Origin: Verrucomicrobia subdivision 6 bacterium
GTDB lineage: Bacteria > Verrucomicrobiota > Verrucomicrobiia > Methylacidiphilales > Verrucolacustridaceae
NCBI GenBank assembly: GCA_945873585.1
Contig: CAMCDO010000005.1
Location: 1 to 34,146, forward strand
Length of the DNA stretch: 34,146 nucleotides
Reading direction: 5' to 3'
Below the pieces are notes generated by a model. It saw nothing but the letters and a program-made list of their open reading frames with translations. It was not told the origin of the DNA and did no database searches. Of this stretch, positions 16,121-24,919 are shown one piece after another (the stretch's first letter is position 1; each line of letters begins with the position of its first letter). The position numbers and the translations under genes were made by a program.

Positions 16121-17257
16121 CTACTGGATCAGTCCCCACCGCTTAGTAAACGGCCAGTAGACAAAGGCTCCTTTACCAACAAGATTGGCGGCTGGAACAG
16201 GACCCCAACCCCGACTGTCGAAGCTGTTTGGGCTGTTATCTCCCATTGCCCAGTAATCGTTGCCAGGAATGCGGTACTGATCCCCAGTTTTAGCAAGGTA
16301 ACTCGGACCAAAAGTATATCCAGGATAGCCATCAGTTTTCGAAGCAACTTTTGCGCAAATCGCCGCTTTCGCAGGAGATCCATTAATCCATAGCTCTGGC
16401 GGTCTAACCTCGACGACGTCTCCACCAATGGCCACACAGCGCTTAATGTAGTATTGGGAACCCTCGATCCCGCGAAGTCGTAACCCCGATTCAATGCCTT
16501 CAATTCGATCTGTGGTGAAGACAAAGGTCTCCGCCCTTCTCGGTTTCCGAAACTGGTAAATCATCTTGTTCACGAAAAGATGGTCGCCTGTAGCCGAACT
16601 AAAATTCGCCAAGACATCACCCAGTTTGATCTGATCACCAGAACGCAATCTCAAACCACCTTCCCTAGCCTCTTGCAACGTTGTCCAAAGGGTTTGCGAC
16701 CAGCCATCCGCAATAATCTCGGTGGTCGTCCAAGGAATGAAACCGCCCAACCGACCCTCGCGAACAGAAAGAATAGCGCCATCTTTTGGAGCAACCGCGC
16801 GGTGGTAGCTTTTACCTAGCCAAATAAAATCAAATACTCGCGGAAAGAAATGGGGCGGAGAATTAAGTTCAGGCTGATTCAATATCCCGAGCAAGGTAGG
16901 TCGCATGGAATGAGTGGGTATTTTGAAGGGCTGAAAGAAATAAGCGCGCACCCCAAGTGCTAAAGCAATCGCCACTAGAGCCACCTCGGCATTTTCGCGT
17001 CGGCCATGATGTCGATCGGTCCGGAGTAAATCTCCATAGGAACCTTCTAATTGAACTAGAATTTCTTGCCTTTGTCCCGCCACCATCCTCCAGTCTAGTG
17101 CCTTAGCGCAAAGGCCCCTCGCCTCCTGAAGCCTAGAAAGAAGTGCCGTCGGCAAAAGGTCCCTTCCGTAACGCACTCGTTTGGCTAGGAAATGGGAGAT
17201 AGCACGGAGTTGGGCCCGCTCTTCTTTCGCTTTTCCAAAAAAGAAGTAATCAATCAT
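16121..17257 (-). CDS. lepB: Signal peptidase I, enlarged form
   Basis: LepB removes signal peptides from exported proteins at the outer face of the cytoplasmic membrane by a Ser-Lys dyad. A cytoplasmic N-terminal region of about 90 residues precedes one membrane helix (about 91-108). The nucleophile is Ser117 in THSMRPT, the general base is Lys272 in YYIKRCVAIGGD, and box E is GDNSPNSFDSRGWGPV. The Ser-Lys spacing of 155 residues compares with about 55 in E. coli LepB, so roughly 100 residues are inserted into the catalytic domain; 378 residues in all. It lies 3 bases after lepA, as the last gene of the minus-strand operon. Confidence 0.95.
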   Translation of the reverse strand: MIDYFFFGKAKEERAQLRAISHFLAKRVRYGRDLLPTALLSRLQEARGLCAKALDWRMVAGQRQEILVQLEGSYGDLLRTDRHHGRRENAEVALVAIALALGVRAYFFQPFKIPTHSMRPTLLGILNQPELNSPPHFFPRVFDFIWLGKSYHRAVAPKDGAILSVREGRLGGFIPWTTTEIIADGWSQTLWTTLQEAREGGLRLRSGDQIKLGDVLANFSSATGDHLFVNKMIYQFRKPRRAETFVFTTDRIEGIESGLRLRGIEGSQYYIKRCVAIGGDVVEVRPPELWINGSPAKAAICAKVASKTDGYPGYTFGPSYLAKTGDQYRIPGNDYWAMGDNSPNSFDSRGWGPVPAANLVGKGAFVYWPFTKRWGLIQ

Positions 17258-17260
17258 GAT

Positions 17261-19063
17261 TTAATCTCCAAAAGCCTTCAGGACCTGAAGGAAGGCCTCC
17301 TGCGGAATATTCACCTTGCCGAACTGCTTCATTCGCTTCTTCCCTTCCTTCTGTTTCTCTAAAAGTTTTCGTTTCCGAGAAATATCACCACCGTAACACT
17401 TGGCGGTTACATTTTTGCCAACACTTTTAACATCTTCTCGAGCCACAATCTTTCCTCCAATGGCCGCTTGCAAGGAAACCTTAAAGAGCTGAGGAGGAAT
17501 CACCTCCTTGAGCTTGGCGGTCAGGGCGCGTCCGCGCGAAGGAGCCTTCTCACGGTGGACAATGCAACTGAAGGCGTCCATCGGCTCCCCATTGACCAGA
17601 ATCTCGAGTTTCACTAAATCATCGGCTCGATAAGCACCGTGTTCGTAATCCATCGAACCATATCCGCGGGTAATGCTTTTAATTCGATCACTGAAATCAA
17701 CCAGAATCTCACTCAGAGGAATCTCGGTGGTCAGCATGACCCGCTTGGCATCCAGTGAATCAGTTTTTCGTACATCCCCTCTTTTTTCTCGAACCATGGA
17801 AACTAGATCTCCGATATTCTCATTAGGACAAAGGAGAAACACGGTCACCATCGGTTCACGAATCTCCTCGATCACGCTGGGATCAGGAAGTTGCACCGGA
17901 TTCTCAACTGAAAGTATCTTGCCGCTAGTCAAACGGACCTCGTAAATAACGCTGGGATAGGTGGACAAGACTTCCATGGAAAACTCACGCGAAAGCCTTT
18001 CTTGCACGATTTCCATATGCAAGAGGCCAAGGAAGCCGCATCGAAACCCAAACCCAAGTGCAGGCGAGCTCTCGGGAATAAAAACTAAGGAGGAGTCATT
18101 GACCTGAAGCTTGCCTAAAGCCGTCTTAAGCTTTTCGAAATCCTCTGTATTGATCGGATAGAGGCCCGAAAAAACCATCGGCTGAACCTTGCGAAAACCA
18201 GTCAACGGCTCCTTAGCGGGGTGGATTGAACTAGTGATCGTGTCGCCGATATCAATCTCCGCGGTGGTTTTTAGATTAGCCACTAAATATCCTGAGTCTC
18301 CTGGGCCTAGTTTCTTTCCCACTGTCATTTTAGGAGTGAATGTCCCCACCTCTTTGGTCTCGTATTTCCGCCCACTCTGCATGAGTTGAATGGGGGTGCC
18401 CGCCGTGATTTCTCCACTGATCACCCGCACATAAGCGATCACACCGCGAAACGTATCAAAAACGCTGTCAAACACGAGGGCCTTGAGCTCTTTTCCGTCT
18501 GCATTCTTGGGCGGTGGCAGACGAGCGATAATCGCCTCCAAGACGTCGCTGATCCCTTGTCCCGTTTTTGCGCTGACGAGAATCGCCTCGTCCCCAGGGA
18601 TGGCCAGAATCTCCTCCAACTGTTTTTTGACTCCGGGAATATCTGAGCTTGGCAGATCGATCTTATTAATAATCGGAATAAGAGTCAGGCCCTCGCGATT
18701 AGCTAAGTGCACATTCGCCACGGTCTGGGCTTCCACGCCTTGTGCCGCATCGACCACGAGGAGAGCTCCTTCACAGGCAGCAAGAGATCGGGAAACTTCG
18801 TACGAAAAATCTACATGACCCGGAGTATCAATGAGGTTGAGGAGGTAAGTTTTCCCATCTTTGGCCTTATAACTCAAACTGACAGGATGGGCTTTGATGG
18901 TGATTCCGCGTTCCCTTTCCAAGTCCATCGAGTCAAGCAGTTGAGCCTGCATATCTCGTTCGGCGATTAGACCCGTAGCCTGAAGCAGACGGTCGGATAG
19001 AGTGGTCTTGCCGTGGTCGACGTGAGCAATGATACAAAAGTTTCGAGTAAGGATAGGGTCCAT
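17261..19063 (-). CDS. lepA: Elongation factor 4 (LepA)
   Basis: LepA is a ribosome-binding translational GTPase linked to back-translocation and initiation. The 600-residue product has the P-loop AHVDHGKTTL near residue 14, the switch segment RERGITIKA, DTPGHVDFSYEV and NKIDLP. The EF-G-like domains follow, and then the LepA-specific C-terminal domain (CYGGDISRKRKLLEKQKEGK). The length is normal. The ATG at 19063 has no clear Shine-Dalgarno sequence. The lepA-lepB order is the same as in E. coli, and rpe precedes it by 21 bases. Confidence 0.97.
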   Translation of the reverse strand: MDPILTRNFCIIAHVDHGKTTLSDRLLQATGLIAERDMQAQLLDSMDLERERGITIKAHPVSLSYKAKDGKTYLLNLIDTPGHVDFSYEVSRSLAACEGALLVVDAAQGVEAQTVANVHLANREGLTLIPIINKIDLPSSDIPGVKKQLEEILAIPGDEAILVSAKTGQGISDVLEAIIARLPPPKNADGKELKALVFDSVFDTFRGVIAYVRVISGEITAGTPIQLMQSGRKYETKEVGTFTPKMTVGKKLGPGDSGYLVANLKTTAEIDIGDTITSSIHPAKEPLTGFRKVQPMVFSGLYPINTEDFEKLKTALGKLQVNDSSLVFIPESSPALGFGFRCGFLGLLHMEIVQERLSREFSMEVLSTYPSVIYEVRLTSGKILSVENPVQLPDPSVIEEIREPMVTVFLLCPNENIGDLVSMVREKRGDVRKTDSLDAKRVMLTTEIPLSEILVDFSDRIKSITRGYGSMDYEHGAYRADDLVKLEILVNGEPMDAFSCIVHREKAPSRGRALTAKLKEVIPPQLFKVSLQAAIGGKIVAREDVKSVGKNVTAKCYGGDISRKRKLLEKQKEGKKRMKQFGKVNIPQEAFLQVLKAFGD

Positions 19064-19084
19064 AGAAAAAGGAAGAAACTAACT

Positions 19085-19771
19085 CTACCCTGAAACATTC
19101 GCCGAACCAGCAGCCGCGCGGAGATTGGCAACCGCTTGAGTTAGGTCGGATTGACTAAAAAGATGAGAGCCCGCCACCATGATGTTGGCTCCGGCAGCCG
19201 AGCAACTCGCTGCCGTTGCATCACTGACTCCGCCATCGACTGTAATATCCACATTATAGTTTTGTAGAACAATCACATCCCTTGCTTCTCGAATCTTTGG
19301 CAGAACTTCCGGAAGGAACGCCTGCCCCCCAAAACCTGGGTTAACCGTCATGCAGATAAGTTGGTCACAAAGGGGTAAAAGCGGGATCGCATGCTTTAAA
19401 AGGGTAGCAGGATTAATTGCCAAGCCCGCGCGGCAACCCCTTTCTCGAATACTCGCCAAGGTTCGCGCCACTTGATGCCTAGCCTCTAGATGAACATTTA
19501 CGCAATCGGCCCCAGCTTCAATAAATTCGCCGGCATAGCGATCGGGCTGCTCGATCATCAGATGCACATCGAGAGTAGCCTCCCCCATCACGCGCCGCAA
19601 AACGCGAACCATATTTGCCCCAAATGAAATATTAGGAACAAAGTGACCGTCCATAATATCGATGTGCACCCACTCTGCTCCGCTGGCACGGATTCGTTCT
19701 GCCTCCTCCTCAATTCGACCTAGATTGGCGCCCAATATCGAGGGAGCAATCACGATGGGACGATTCGTCAT
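19085..19771 (-). CDS. rpe: Ribulose-phosphate 3-epimerase
   Basis: Rpe interconverts ribulose-5-phosphate and xylulose-5-phosphate in the pentose phosphate pathway. The 228-residue TIM barrel shows the family hallmarks: IAPSILGAN at the N-terminus, HIDIMDGHFVPNISFG with metal ligands, VNPGFGGQAFLPEVLPKI, and DGGVSDATA with a phosphate site further on at MVAGSHLF. The start overlaps the stop of the glyoxalase-like gene in an ATGA, so the two are coupled. Confidence 0.95.
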   Translation of the reverse strand: MTNRPIVIAPSILGANLGRIEEEAERIRASGAEWVHIDIMDGHFVPNISFGANMVRVLRRVMGEATLDVHLMIEQPDRYAGEFIEAGADCVNVHLEARHQVARTLASIRERGCRAGLAINPATLLKHAIPLLPLCDQLICMTVNPGFGGQAFLPEVLPKIREARDVIVLQNYNVDITVDGGVSDATAASCSAAGANIMVAGSHLFSQSDLTQAVANLRAAAGSANVSG

Positions 19772-20172
19772 TTGCTCTTGGCTTTCTGCATGATTTCAAT
19801 CTCGTACCCCTCAGGCGCATCAAGAAAGGCAAAATGTTCTCCGTTTTGAGTTTGAGTTGGACCGTCGGACCACGGGTAACCCTTGGCCGTGGCATAACGC
19901 CCAAAAGCCTCTAGATCCTCCACCTCGAAGGCGAGGTGCATCAGATCCGCAGGTACTTTTACCGGACCTGCTTTCGGATAGTGGCAAAGCTCTAAACATT
20001 CGCCCCCTGCCTCTGATTGCAGGAAAACTAGGGTACTTCCGCGAGGAGAAGTGCTTCTGGATATTTGCTTCAGCCCAAGGACATTCCCGTAAAAATCAAC
20101 AGCCCTCTCAAGATTTTCAACGCGTAAGCGAGTGTGGAGCCATCGGCCAACTTTCATCAGGGGAGCTATCAT
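19768..20172 (-). CDS. VOC-superfamily protein, glyoxalase I-like
   Basis: The 134-residue protein is a two-module VOC fold resembling lactoylglutathione lyase (GloA). Candidate metal ligands are the His in WLHTRLRV, the Glu in ECLELCHY, the His in LMHLAFEV and the Glu in EGYEIEIM, in the right order and spacing. If it is GloA it detoxifies methylglyoxal; other VOC dioxygenases or epimerases remain possible. ATG starts at 20172 and 20157 (MKVGRWLHT) are both plausible, and the second is closer to typical GloA N-termini. It sits between gpsA and rpe, which handle triose and pentose phosphates, sources of methylglyoxal. Confidence 0.75.
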   Translation of the reverse strand: MIAPLMKVGRWLHTRLRVENLERAVDFYGNVLGLKQISRSTSPRGSTLVFLQSEAGGECLELCHYPKAGPVKVPADLMHLAFEVEDLEAFGRYATAKGYPWSDGPTQTQNGEHFAFLDAPEGYEIEIMQKAKSK

Positions 20173-20210
20173 TCCTCCCCTACCCCTTTTCGTCGAACAT
20201 GTAATCTCGA

Positions 20211-21116
20211 CTATTCCGCCTCCGCTTTCGAATCACGATCGAGCAGAGAAGTTAAACCCTCTTTGGGCGGCTTCCCCTCAAAGAGAACTTGGTAAAGTTG
20301 CCGAGCTACCGGAGCCTCCACATGTTTCCGCGCTAGCATTTTATGGAGGGCCTGTGTTGTCCAAACTCCCTCACAAACTCCTTCAACTGAGGCGATAGCT
20401 TTCTCAAGAGAATCCCCTTTTCCGATCCGTTGACCGACCCTGCGATTCCGACTCGCCTGGCTGTAGGAGGTTAAGAGTAGGTCTCCAATTCCACTCAGGC
20501 CCTGAAGGGTCTCCTCCCGCGCCCCGAACTGCACCGCGACCCGCGTCATCTCTCGCAGACTCCTTGTCGTCAGTCCTGCTAAACTATTTTCACCGAGACC
20601 GAGGCCTACACACATTCCCGCCGCCAAGGCGTAAACATTCTTTAAGGCGCCACCCCACTCCACCCCAGCAAGGTCGGTACTGCGATAGACCCGTAGACCC
20701 GTGCCGTGCAGCGCCGCCTGCACGCTGGTGGCGAGAGTTTCATCTTGAGCAGCCGCCACTAGGGCGGTCGGTACCCTTTGTACCAGCTCGGCAGCTAAAC
20801 TCGGCCCCGAGACCACCGCAACGGGAGTTCCAGGCCAAACGTGACCCACAATTTCACTTACCCGTTGGCCTGTAGAAATCTCAATCCCTTTGGATAAATT
20901 AACCACTGGGCACATACCTGCAAATGAGTGCAAGTTTTGCAGAACTTCACGAACCACTTGAGTGGGCAAGGCAATCCAGATTAAGTCGGTTCCCTTAGGA
21001 ATTTCTCGCCCGCCTTTTTCCACCCAGTGAACGTCATGCCCACGGGTTTGTAGGATTTCTCCAAGAGCTTTTCCCCAGGCTCCTTTGCCCAGAACGGTGA
21101 TCTTCATGCCTTTCAC
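20211..21116 (-). CDS. gpsA: Glycerol-3-phosphate dehydrogenase [NAD(P)+]
   Basis: GpsA reduces dihydroxyacetone phosphate to sn-glycerol-3-phosphate for phospholipid synthesis. The 301-residue product, a little short for the family, has the Rossmann motif GKGAWGKALGEIL, NLSKGIE, VSGPSLAAELV, the catalytic Lys segment ALKNVYALAAG and GENSLAGLTTRSLREM, with GIGDLLLTSYS further on. A GTG at 21116 overlaps the plsY stop in GTGA; an ATG at 21107 is an alternative start. It is directly coupled to plsY, which uses its product. Confidence 0.93.
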   Translation of the reverse strand: MKGMKITVLGKGAWGKALGEILQTRGHDVHWVEKGGREIPKGTDLIWIALPTQVVREVLQNLHSFAGMCPVVNLSKGIEISTGQRVSEIVGHVWPGTPVAVVSGPSLAAELVQRVPTALVAAAQDETLATSVQAALHGTGLRVYRSTDLAGVEWGGALKNVYALAAGMCVGLGLGENSLAGLTTRSLREMTRVAVQFGAREETLQGLSGIGDLLLTSYSQASRNRRVGQRIGKGDSLEKAIASVEGVCEGVWTTQALHKMLARKHVEAPVARQLYQVLFEGKPPKEGLTSLLDRDSKAEAE

Positions 21117-21742
21117 TTCTTTACCAGCTTGCTCTCCCGCCCTTCAAAGAGTCGAACGAGATTATCCCGATGGCGAATCCAGACTAATCCAGCCATACCC
21201 ACTGCGGCCCACTGCAAAAGAGGTCGCCCCGGATCGAGGCCAAAAACCAAAAAGGGAAAGGCCGAGGCCGCCACCAACGAAGCGACCGAAACAATTCGGC
21301 TAATGAGAAAAACCACACCCCAAACTCCAATAACCGATATTCCCACCCAAGGGGTCAGGGCTAGCAGGGCCCCCGCGGAGGTAGCCACCCCTTTTCCGCC
21401 CCGAAATCCAAGCCATGGAGAGAAAACGTGGCCAAGAACAGCCATCACTGCCGCCCCCACCGCGGTTGAATCCCCTGCATGACCCACTTTTGTGGCTAAG
21501 GCCACCGCGAGCCATCCTTTGCCAAGATCCAAGGCCAAAACTAGGAATCCCCACTTTTTCCCCAAAACCCTGCCCACATTGGTGGCGCCAGTGTTTTTAC
21601 TCCCCTGCCCGCGAACATCGATCCCCCGAAAACGTCCCAGCCAGTAGCCAAAAGGTAGAGATCCTAGAGAAAACGCCAAAATGATATAGAGACAATCGAA
21701 ATACACCCCTTGCGAGATGAACCAAGCAGCCGACGAGAGCAA
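21113..21742 (-). CDS. plsY: Acyl-phosphate:glycerol-3-phosphate acyltransferase PlsY
   Basis: PlsY transfers an acyl group from acyl phosphate to glycerol-3-phosphate, the first membrane step of phospholipid synthesis. The multi-span protein carries all three family motifs: SLPFGYWLGRFRG followed by GSKNTGATNVGR, then FRGGKGVATSAGALLAL, and IWIRHRDNLVRL near the end. The TTG start at 21742 gives 209 residues. A GTG 12 codons later would start at YFDCLYIILAF, nearer to typical PlsY N-termini, so the start is uncertain. It is the first gene of the plsY-gpsA-VOC-rpe-lepA-lepB run. Confidence 0.93.
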   Translation of the reverse strand: MLSSAAWFISQGVYFDCLYIILAFSLGSLPFGYWLGRFRGIDVRGQGSKNTGATNVGRVLGKKWGFLVLALDLGKGWLAVALATKVGHAGDSTAVGAAVMAVLGHVFSPWLGFRGGKGVATSAGALLALTPWVGISVIGVWGVVFLISRIVSVASLVAASAFPFLVFGLDPGRPLLQWAAVGMAGLVWIRHRDNLVRLFEGRESKLVKK

Positions 21743-21803
21743 GTAAAACCTATGGTTATTTTTGCTTTGGGGTACCTACACTTTTAGGGTAGGTTTCTCC
21801 ATT

Positions 21804-23180
21804 GTGCCTGAGATTTCTGCCACGCAATTAACAGGGTCCCATGTCGACACCTTCCGCAAGGCGAAAGATGCTGTGGCCCGCCAAAATCATGACTACGTCC
21901 TGATGCTCATGCCGCCCGTTCTTGAGGCTCAGCCAGGTTTTCTCGAAGGCCGTAAACTTCTTCGCGCCAGCCAATTGGCCAAGGCCAAAGGCGCTTCCAA
22001 GATGGATAAAAACATGGCCGCAGTTCGAATCACCCCAATCATCATGCAGGCGAAGATGGCTGCGGGAAAGTCCTTGGGCTCGGGCATGGCTAAACTCGAG
22101 GAAGCATTGGCCCTGGACCCTCATAGCCCCCAAGCCAACAGCGCCCTTGCCGAGATGGCCCTCGCCAACGATTTATCTGGAACCGCAATTTTTGCTTATG
22201 AAACCATTCGAGCAGGAAAACCCCAAGACACCGCCAATCTTCACGGACTTGCTAAAGCGCTCATCGCGGCCAAGGAAATGGGAAAAGCTCGCGATGTTTA
22301 TCAATCGATCCTTGAGCTTGTGCCCAATGACGGAGCCGCTCTCAAAGGAATGAAAGACGCCAGCGCGCTGGTTGCCACCCAAGACGGGGGTTGGGAAAAG
22401 TCTGAAGACTTCCGAGATTCCTTAAAAAATAAGGAAGAGAGCCTGGCCCTAGAAGCCTCCTCAAAGGTTGTGAAGACGGCTGAAGCCATGGCCGAGCAGC
22501 TGACTCGACTTCATGCCCAATTTGAAAAAGAACCACAGAACGTAACCTTAGCCCGCCAAATTGCAGAGTTATGCGAACAGCAGGGCTCTCTCGAATACGC
22601 CCTTCAGTGGTTTCAGTTCGCCTATGACATGACGCAAAAGACAGATCCCAATCTAGAAAAATCCGTCTTTCGTATTCGCCTTGCCCTGCTCGACGCCGAG
22701 ATGGATCAAGCCCGTACCGATCAGGTAGACCCTTCCCTCCTCACCGGAATTGAGGCCCGCGCCAAGACGTTAGTCCTAGAGGGAGCGCGAGAACGTGTCG
22801 CCCGCTACCCGAACGACCTGCAATACCGCTACGATTTAGGTGAAGCTCTCATCGAAAATGAGCTCTATAAAGAAGCGGTTCCAGAACTACAGCAAGCCTT
22901 GCGGCAACCTTCGGTGCGTCACCGTGCTCTCAACCTGCTTGGAGTCTCCTACCAAAAACGAAAAATGCTCGATCTTGCGGCCAAACAGTTCGCCCTAGCG
23001 GCTTCCGAGATTGTCGCGATGGACGCAGTGAAAAAGGATGCCATCTATAACCTCGGCATAATTCTAGAAGAAATGGGCAAGAAGGATGAATCTCTCGAAG
23101 AATTTAAAAAGATTTACGAAGTGGATAGCCAATTTCGAGATATCGCCGATCGAGTCGAAGCAGCCTACCAACAGTCCTAG
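21804..23180 (+). CDS. Cytoplasmic TPR protein of unknown function
   Basis: The product of about 458 residues has no signal peptide or membrane segment and consists of helix-turn-helix repeats of TPR type, for example GSGMAKLEEALALDPHSPQA, then NLHGLAKALIAAKEMGKARD, with further repeats near the end (KDAIYNLGIILEEMGKKDES). It is probably a scaffold; no partner is indicated. The frame is open from TTG 21762, but GTG 21804 is the better start: AGGGTAGG lies about 10 bases upstream, and the preceding codons have no TPR character. It is divergent from plsY and convergent with rnpB. Confidence 0.8.
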   Translation: MPEISATQLTGSHVDTFRKAKDAVARQNHDYVLMLMPPVLEAQPGFLEGRKLLRASQLAKAKGASKMDKNMAAVRITPIIMQAKMAAGKSLGSGMAKLEEALALDPHSPQANSALAEMALANDLSGTAIFAYETIRAGKPQDTANLHGLAKALIAAKEMGKARDVYQSILELVPNDGAALKGMKDASALVATQDGGWEKSEDFRDSLKNKEESLALEASSKVVKTAEAMAEQLTRLHAQFEKEPQNVTLARQIAELCEQQGSLEYALQWFQFAYDMTQKTDPNLEKSVFRIRLALLDAEMDQARTDQVDPSLLTGIEARAKTLVLEGARERVARYPNDLQYRYDLGEALIENELYKEAVPELQQALRQPSVRHRALNLLGVSYQKRKMLDLAAKQFALAASEIVAMDAVKKDAIYNLGIILEEMGKKDESLEEFKKIYEVDSQFRDIADRVEAAYQQS

Positions 23181-23189
23181 AAAGGCGAA

Positions 23190-23217
23190 AGCCGGACGGC
23201 CTTTACGCCGCCCGGCT
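23190..23217 (-). terminator. Hairpin terminator for rnpB, possibly shared with the TPR gene
   Basis: An 11-base stem with one mismatch (AGCCGGACGGC with GCCGCCCGGCT) and a 6-base loop lies between the convergent TPR gene and rnpB. Read on the minus strand it is followed by TTTCGCCTTTC, a moderate U tract, so it most likely ends rnpB. Confidence 0.6.
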
Positions 23218-23227
23218 CTCCTCCTGT

Positions 23228-23640
<413 letters not shown>

Positions 23641-23647
23641 GTTTGAA

Positions 23648-23675
23648 AGCATAAAGCCAAAATCCCAGCTGACAA
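23648..23675 (-). promoter_or_regulatory. Putative sigma-70-type promoter of rnpB
   Basis: On the minus strand a -35 element TTGTCA and a -10 element TATGCT are separated by 16 bases. Transcription would start about 7 bases after the -10, which is exactly where the P1 stem of RNase P RNA begins. The positional fit is the main support. Confidence 0.6.
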
Positions 23676-23748
23676 TCCCCAGGCTTGAGTGCCAGAACCA
23701 AGCCCGACACCTAGATTACCCCACCACCTCCCCGAACCCCAACCAGTC

Positions 23749-23949
23749 TTACTCCATCCAGATCAATGGATTCCAAGTGCACAGAACAATCAACTCCAAA
23801 ACCAAGACAATCAGAAATGTCGGAACCAGAATGGTTAAACCGAGGCCGATGGCGATGGGGAAGTGGCGGTTATCGGTACGGTGCTTCGCCAGTTGAGCCC
23901 CAGCCACCAAAACTACCGCAGCACCTAAAGTCATTGAAGTAATGATCAT
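23749..23949 (-). CDS. Small two-helix membrane protein of unknown function
   Basis: The 66-residue product has two hydrophobic helices (about residues 3-19 and 31-58) separated by a polar loop QLAKHRTDNRHFP. This is a believable hairpin membrane protein with a basic cytoplasmic loop. The start is ATG 23949; no strong Shine-Dalgarno sequence is visible. It lies upstream of rnpB on the same strand, about 74 bases before the rnpB promoter. No family is recognised. Confidence 0.55.
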   Translation of the reverse strand: MIITSMTLGAAVVLVAGAQLAKHRTDNRHFPIAIGLGLTILVPTFLIVLVLELIVLCTWNPLIWME

Positions 23950-24012
23950 GAAATTGTTCTACGGAAACCAAGACTGAAGGCAAGTCGCCCCTCATTGAAT
24001 GCTAGGAGGAGG

Positions 24013-24843
24013 CTAGTCGCTGGACTTGCCCTGACCATTGATCATCTTTGTTTGAGTACCGACCCTGACCTGAGCTCGCCCCCCGCGAAAGTCGGAGGCC
24101 TCGTCATAAATCGCTGGAATAACCAGTTCCCCTTTCGGGTTGATATAGCCGAACTTACCCGTGATTCGATCATCAGTCTGTACTCGAGCCATTCCCTCGT
24201 AAAAAGAGCCAGCCCATGCAAACTTTTTCTCAAAAGCTTTTTCTCCATCAGGTTTAATATAAAACCATGTTTCTTTATCACCAGGAGGCCCACCTTTCTG
24301 CACCGCGGCTAGTTTTCCAGAAAAGGACTGCACCTGATCGTAGTCTGGCTCCACAACAAGCTTTCCCTTTGAATTTACGAAACCCCATTTTCCGCCATCT
24401 TTGACTGCGCCCAGTCCTTCCTGAAAAGGTCTTGCCCAAATATAGTCACCCTCAATCGCCCACCTTCCTTGCCGATCGATATAACCAAACTTCCCCGTGA
24501 GTCGGTCCCCCTCACAAGCGGGCGCAAGGTTCTCCGAGAAATCGCCCGCCCACGAAAACCGTGGAGGAATCTTCCAGTTGCCGGTTTTATCAAGGTAGCC
24601 CCATGCGGTATTTTCCCTGGCTGCCGCCAACTCCTCCTGAAACGGCTTCACTTCGACAAACTTCGGCTCAACCCCCCACGAGCCATCTGACGAGCGGAAT
24701 CCCCATTTCCCATTATCCCCTTTGGCGGGTGCGGGACCCTGTGCGAAGAGACGCTTCTCATCCTCAGCAGTCCCCTGAGCATAAGCAGGCGCAAGACATG
24801 AGAGACTCCCTAAAAAAAATAGAAGTAGAGACCAATAAACCAT
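24013..24843 (-). CDS. Secreted WG-repeat protein
   Basis: The 276-residue product has a signal peptide (core about residues 4-18, likely cleavage AYA-QG) followed by about six or seven WG (KWG) repeats of the pattern WGF/GY-x-G-W/LVI-x-P-x-F/Y, for example KWGFRSSDGSWGVEPKF, AWGYLDKTGNWKIPPRF, KFGYIDRQGRWAIE and KFGYINPKGELVIPAIYD. WG-repeat domains form beta structures, and their functions are mostly unknown. Nothing catalytic is visible. It is divergent from the small secreted protein gene at 24920. Confidence 0.8.
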   Translation of the reverse strand: MVYWSLLLFFLGSLSCLAPAYAQGTAEDEKRLFAQGPAPAKGDNGKWGFRSSDGSWGVEPKFVEVKPFQEELAAARENTAWGYLDKTGNWKIPPRFSWAGDFSENLAPACEGDRLTGKFGYIDRQGRWAIEGDYIWARPFQEGLGAVKDGGKWGFVNSKGKLVVEPDYDQVQSFSGKLAAVQKGGPPGDKETWFYIKPDGEKAFEKKFAWAGSFYEGMARVQTDDRITGKFGYINPKGELVIPAIYDEASDFRGGRAQVRVGTQTKMINGQGKSSD

Positions 24844-24884
24844 CCCTATCCCTAGGAATGATAAAGCTATGGGTCAAGGCAGGG

Positions 24885-24913
24885 CTGGCACTTTATCAAG
24901 AACCTAGGATAAT
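24885..24913 (+). promoter_or_regulatory. Putative promoter giving a leaderless or near-leaderless transcript
   Basis: CTGGCA (-35, 4 of 6 to consensus) and GATAAT (-10, 5 of 6) are separated by 17 bases. The -10 ends only 6 bases before the ATG at 24920, so transcription would begin at or next to the start codon. No ribosome-binding site is present. Confidence 0.45.
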
Positions 24914-24919
24914 AAGCCG

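Noticed and set aside
24886-24905. TGGCAC as a sigma-54 -24 element
   Set aside because: There is no GC pair at the required -12 position. The sigma-70-type reading with GATAAT is better.
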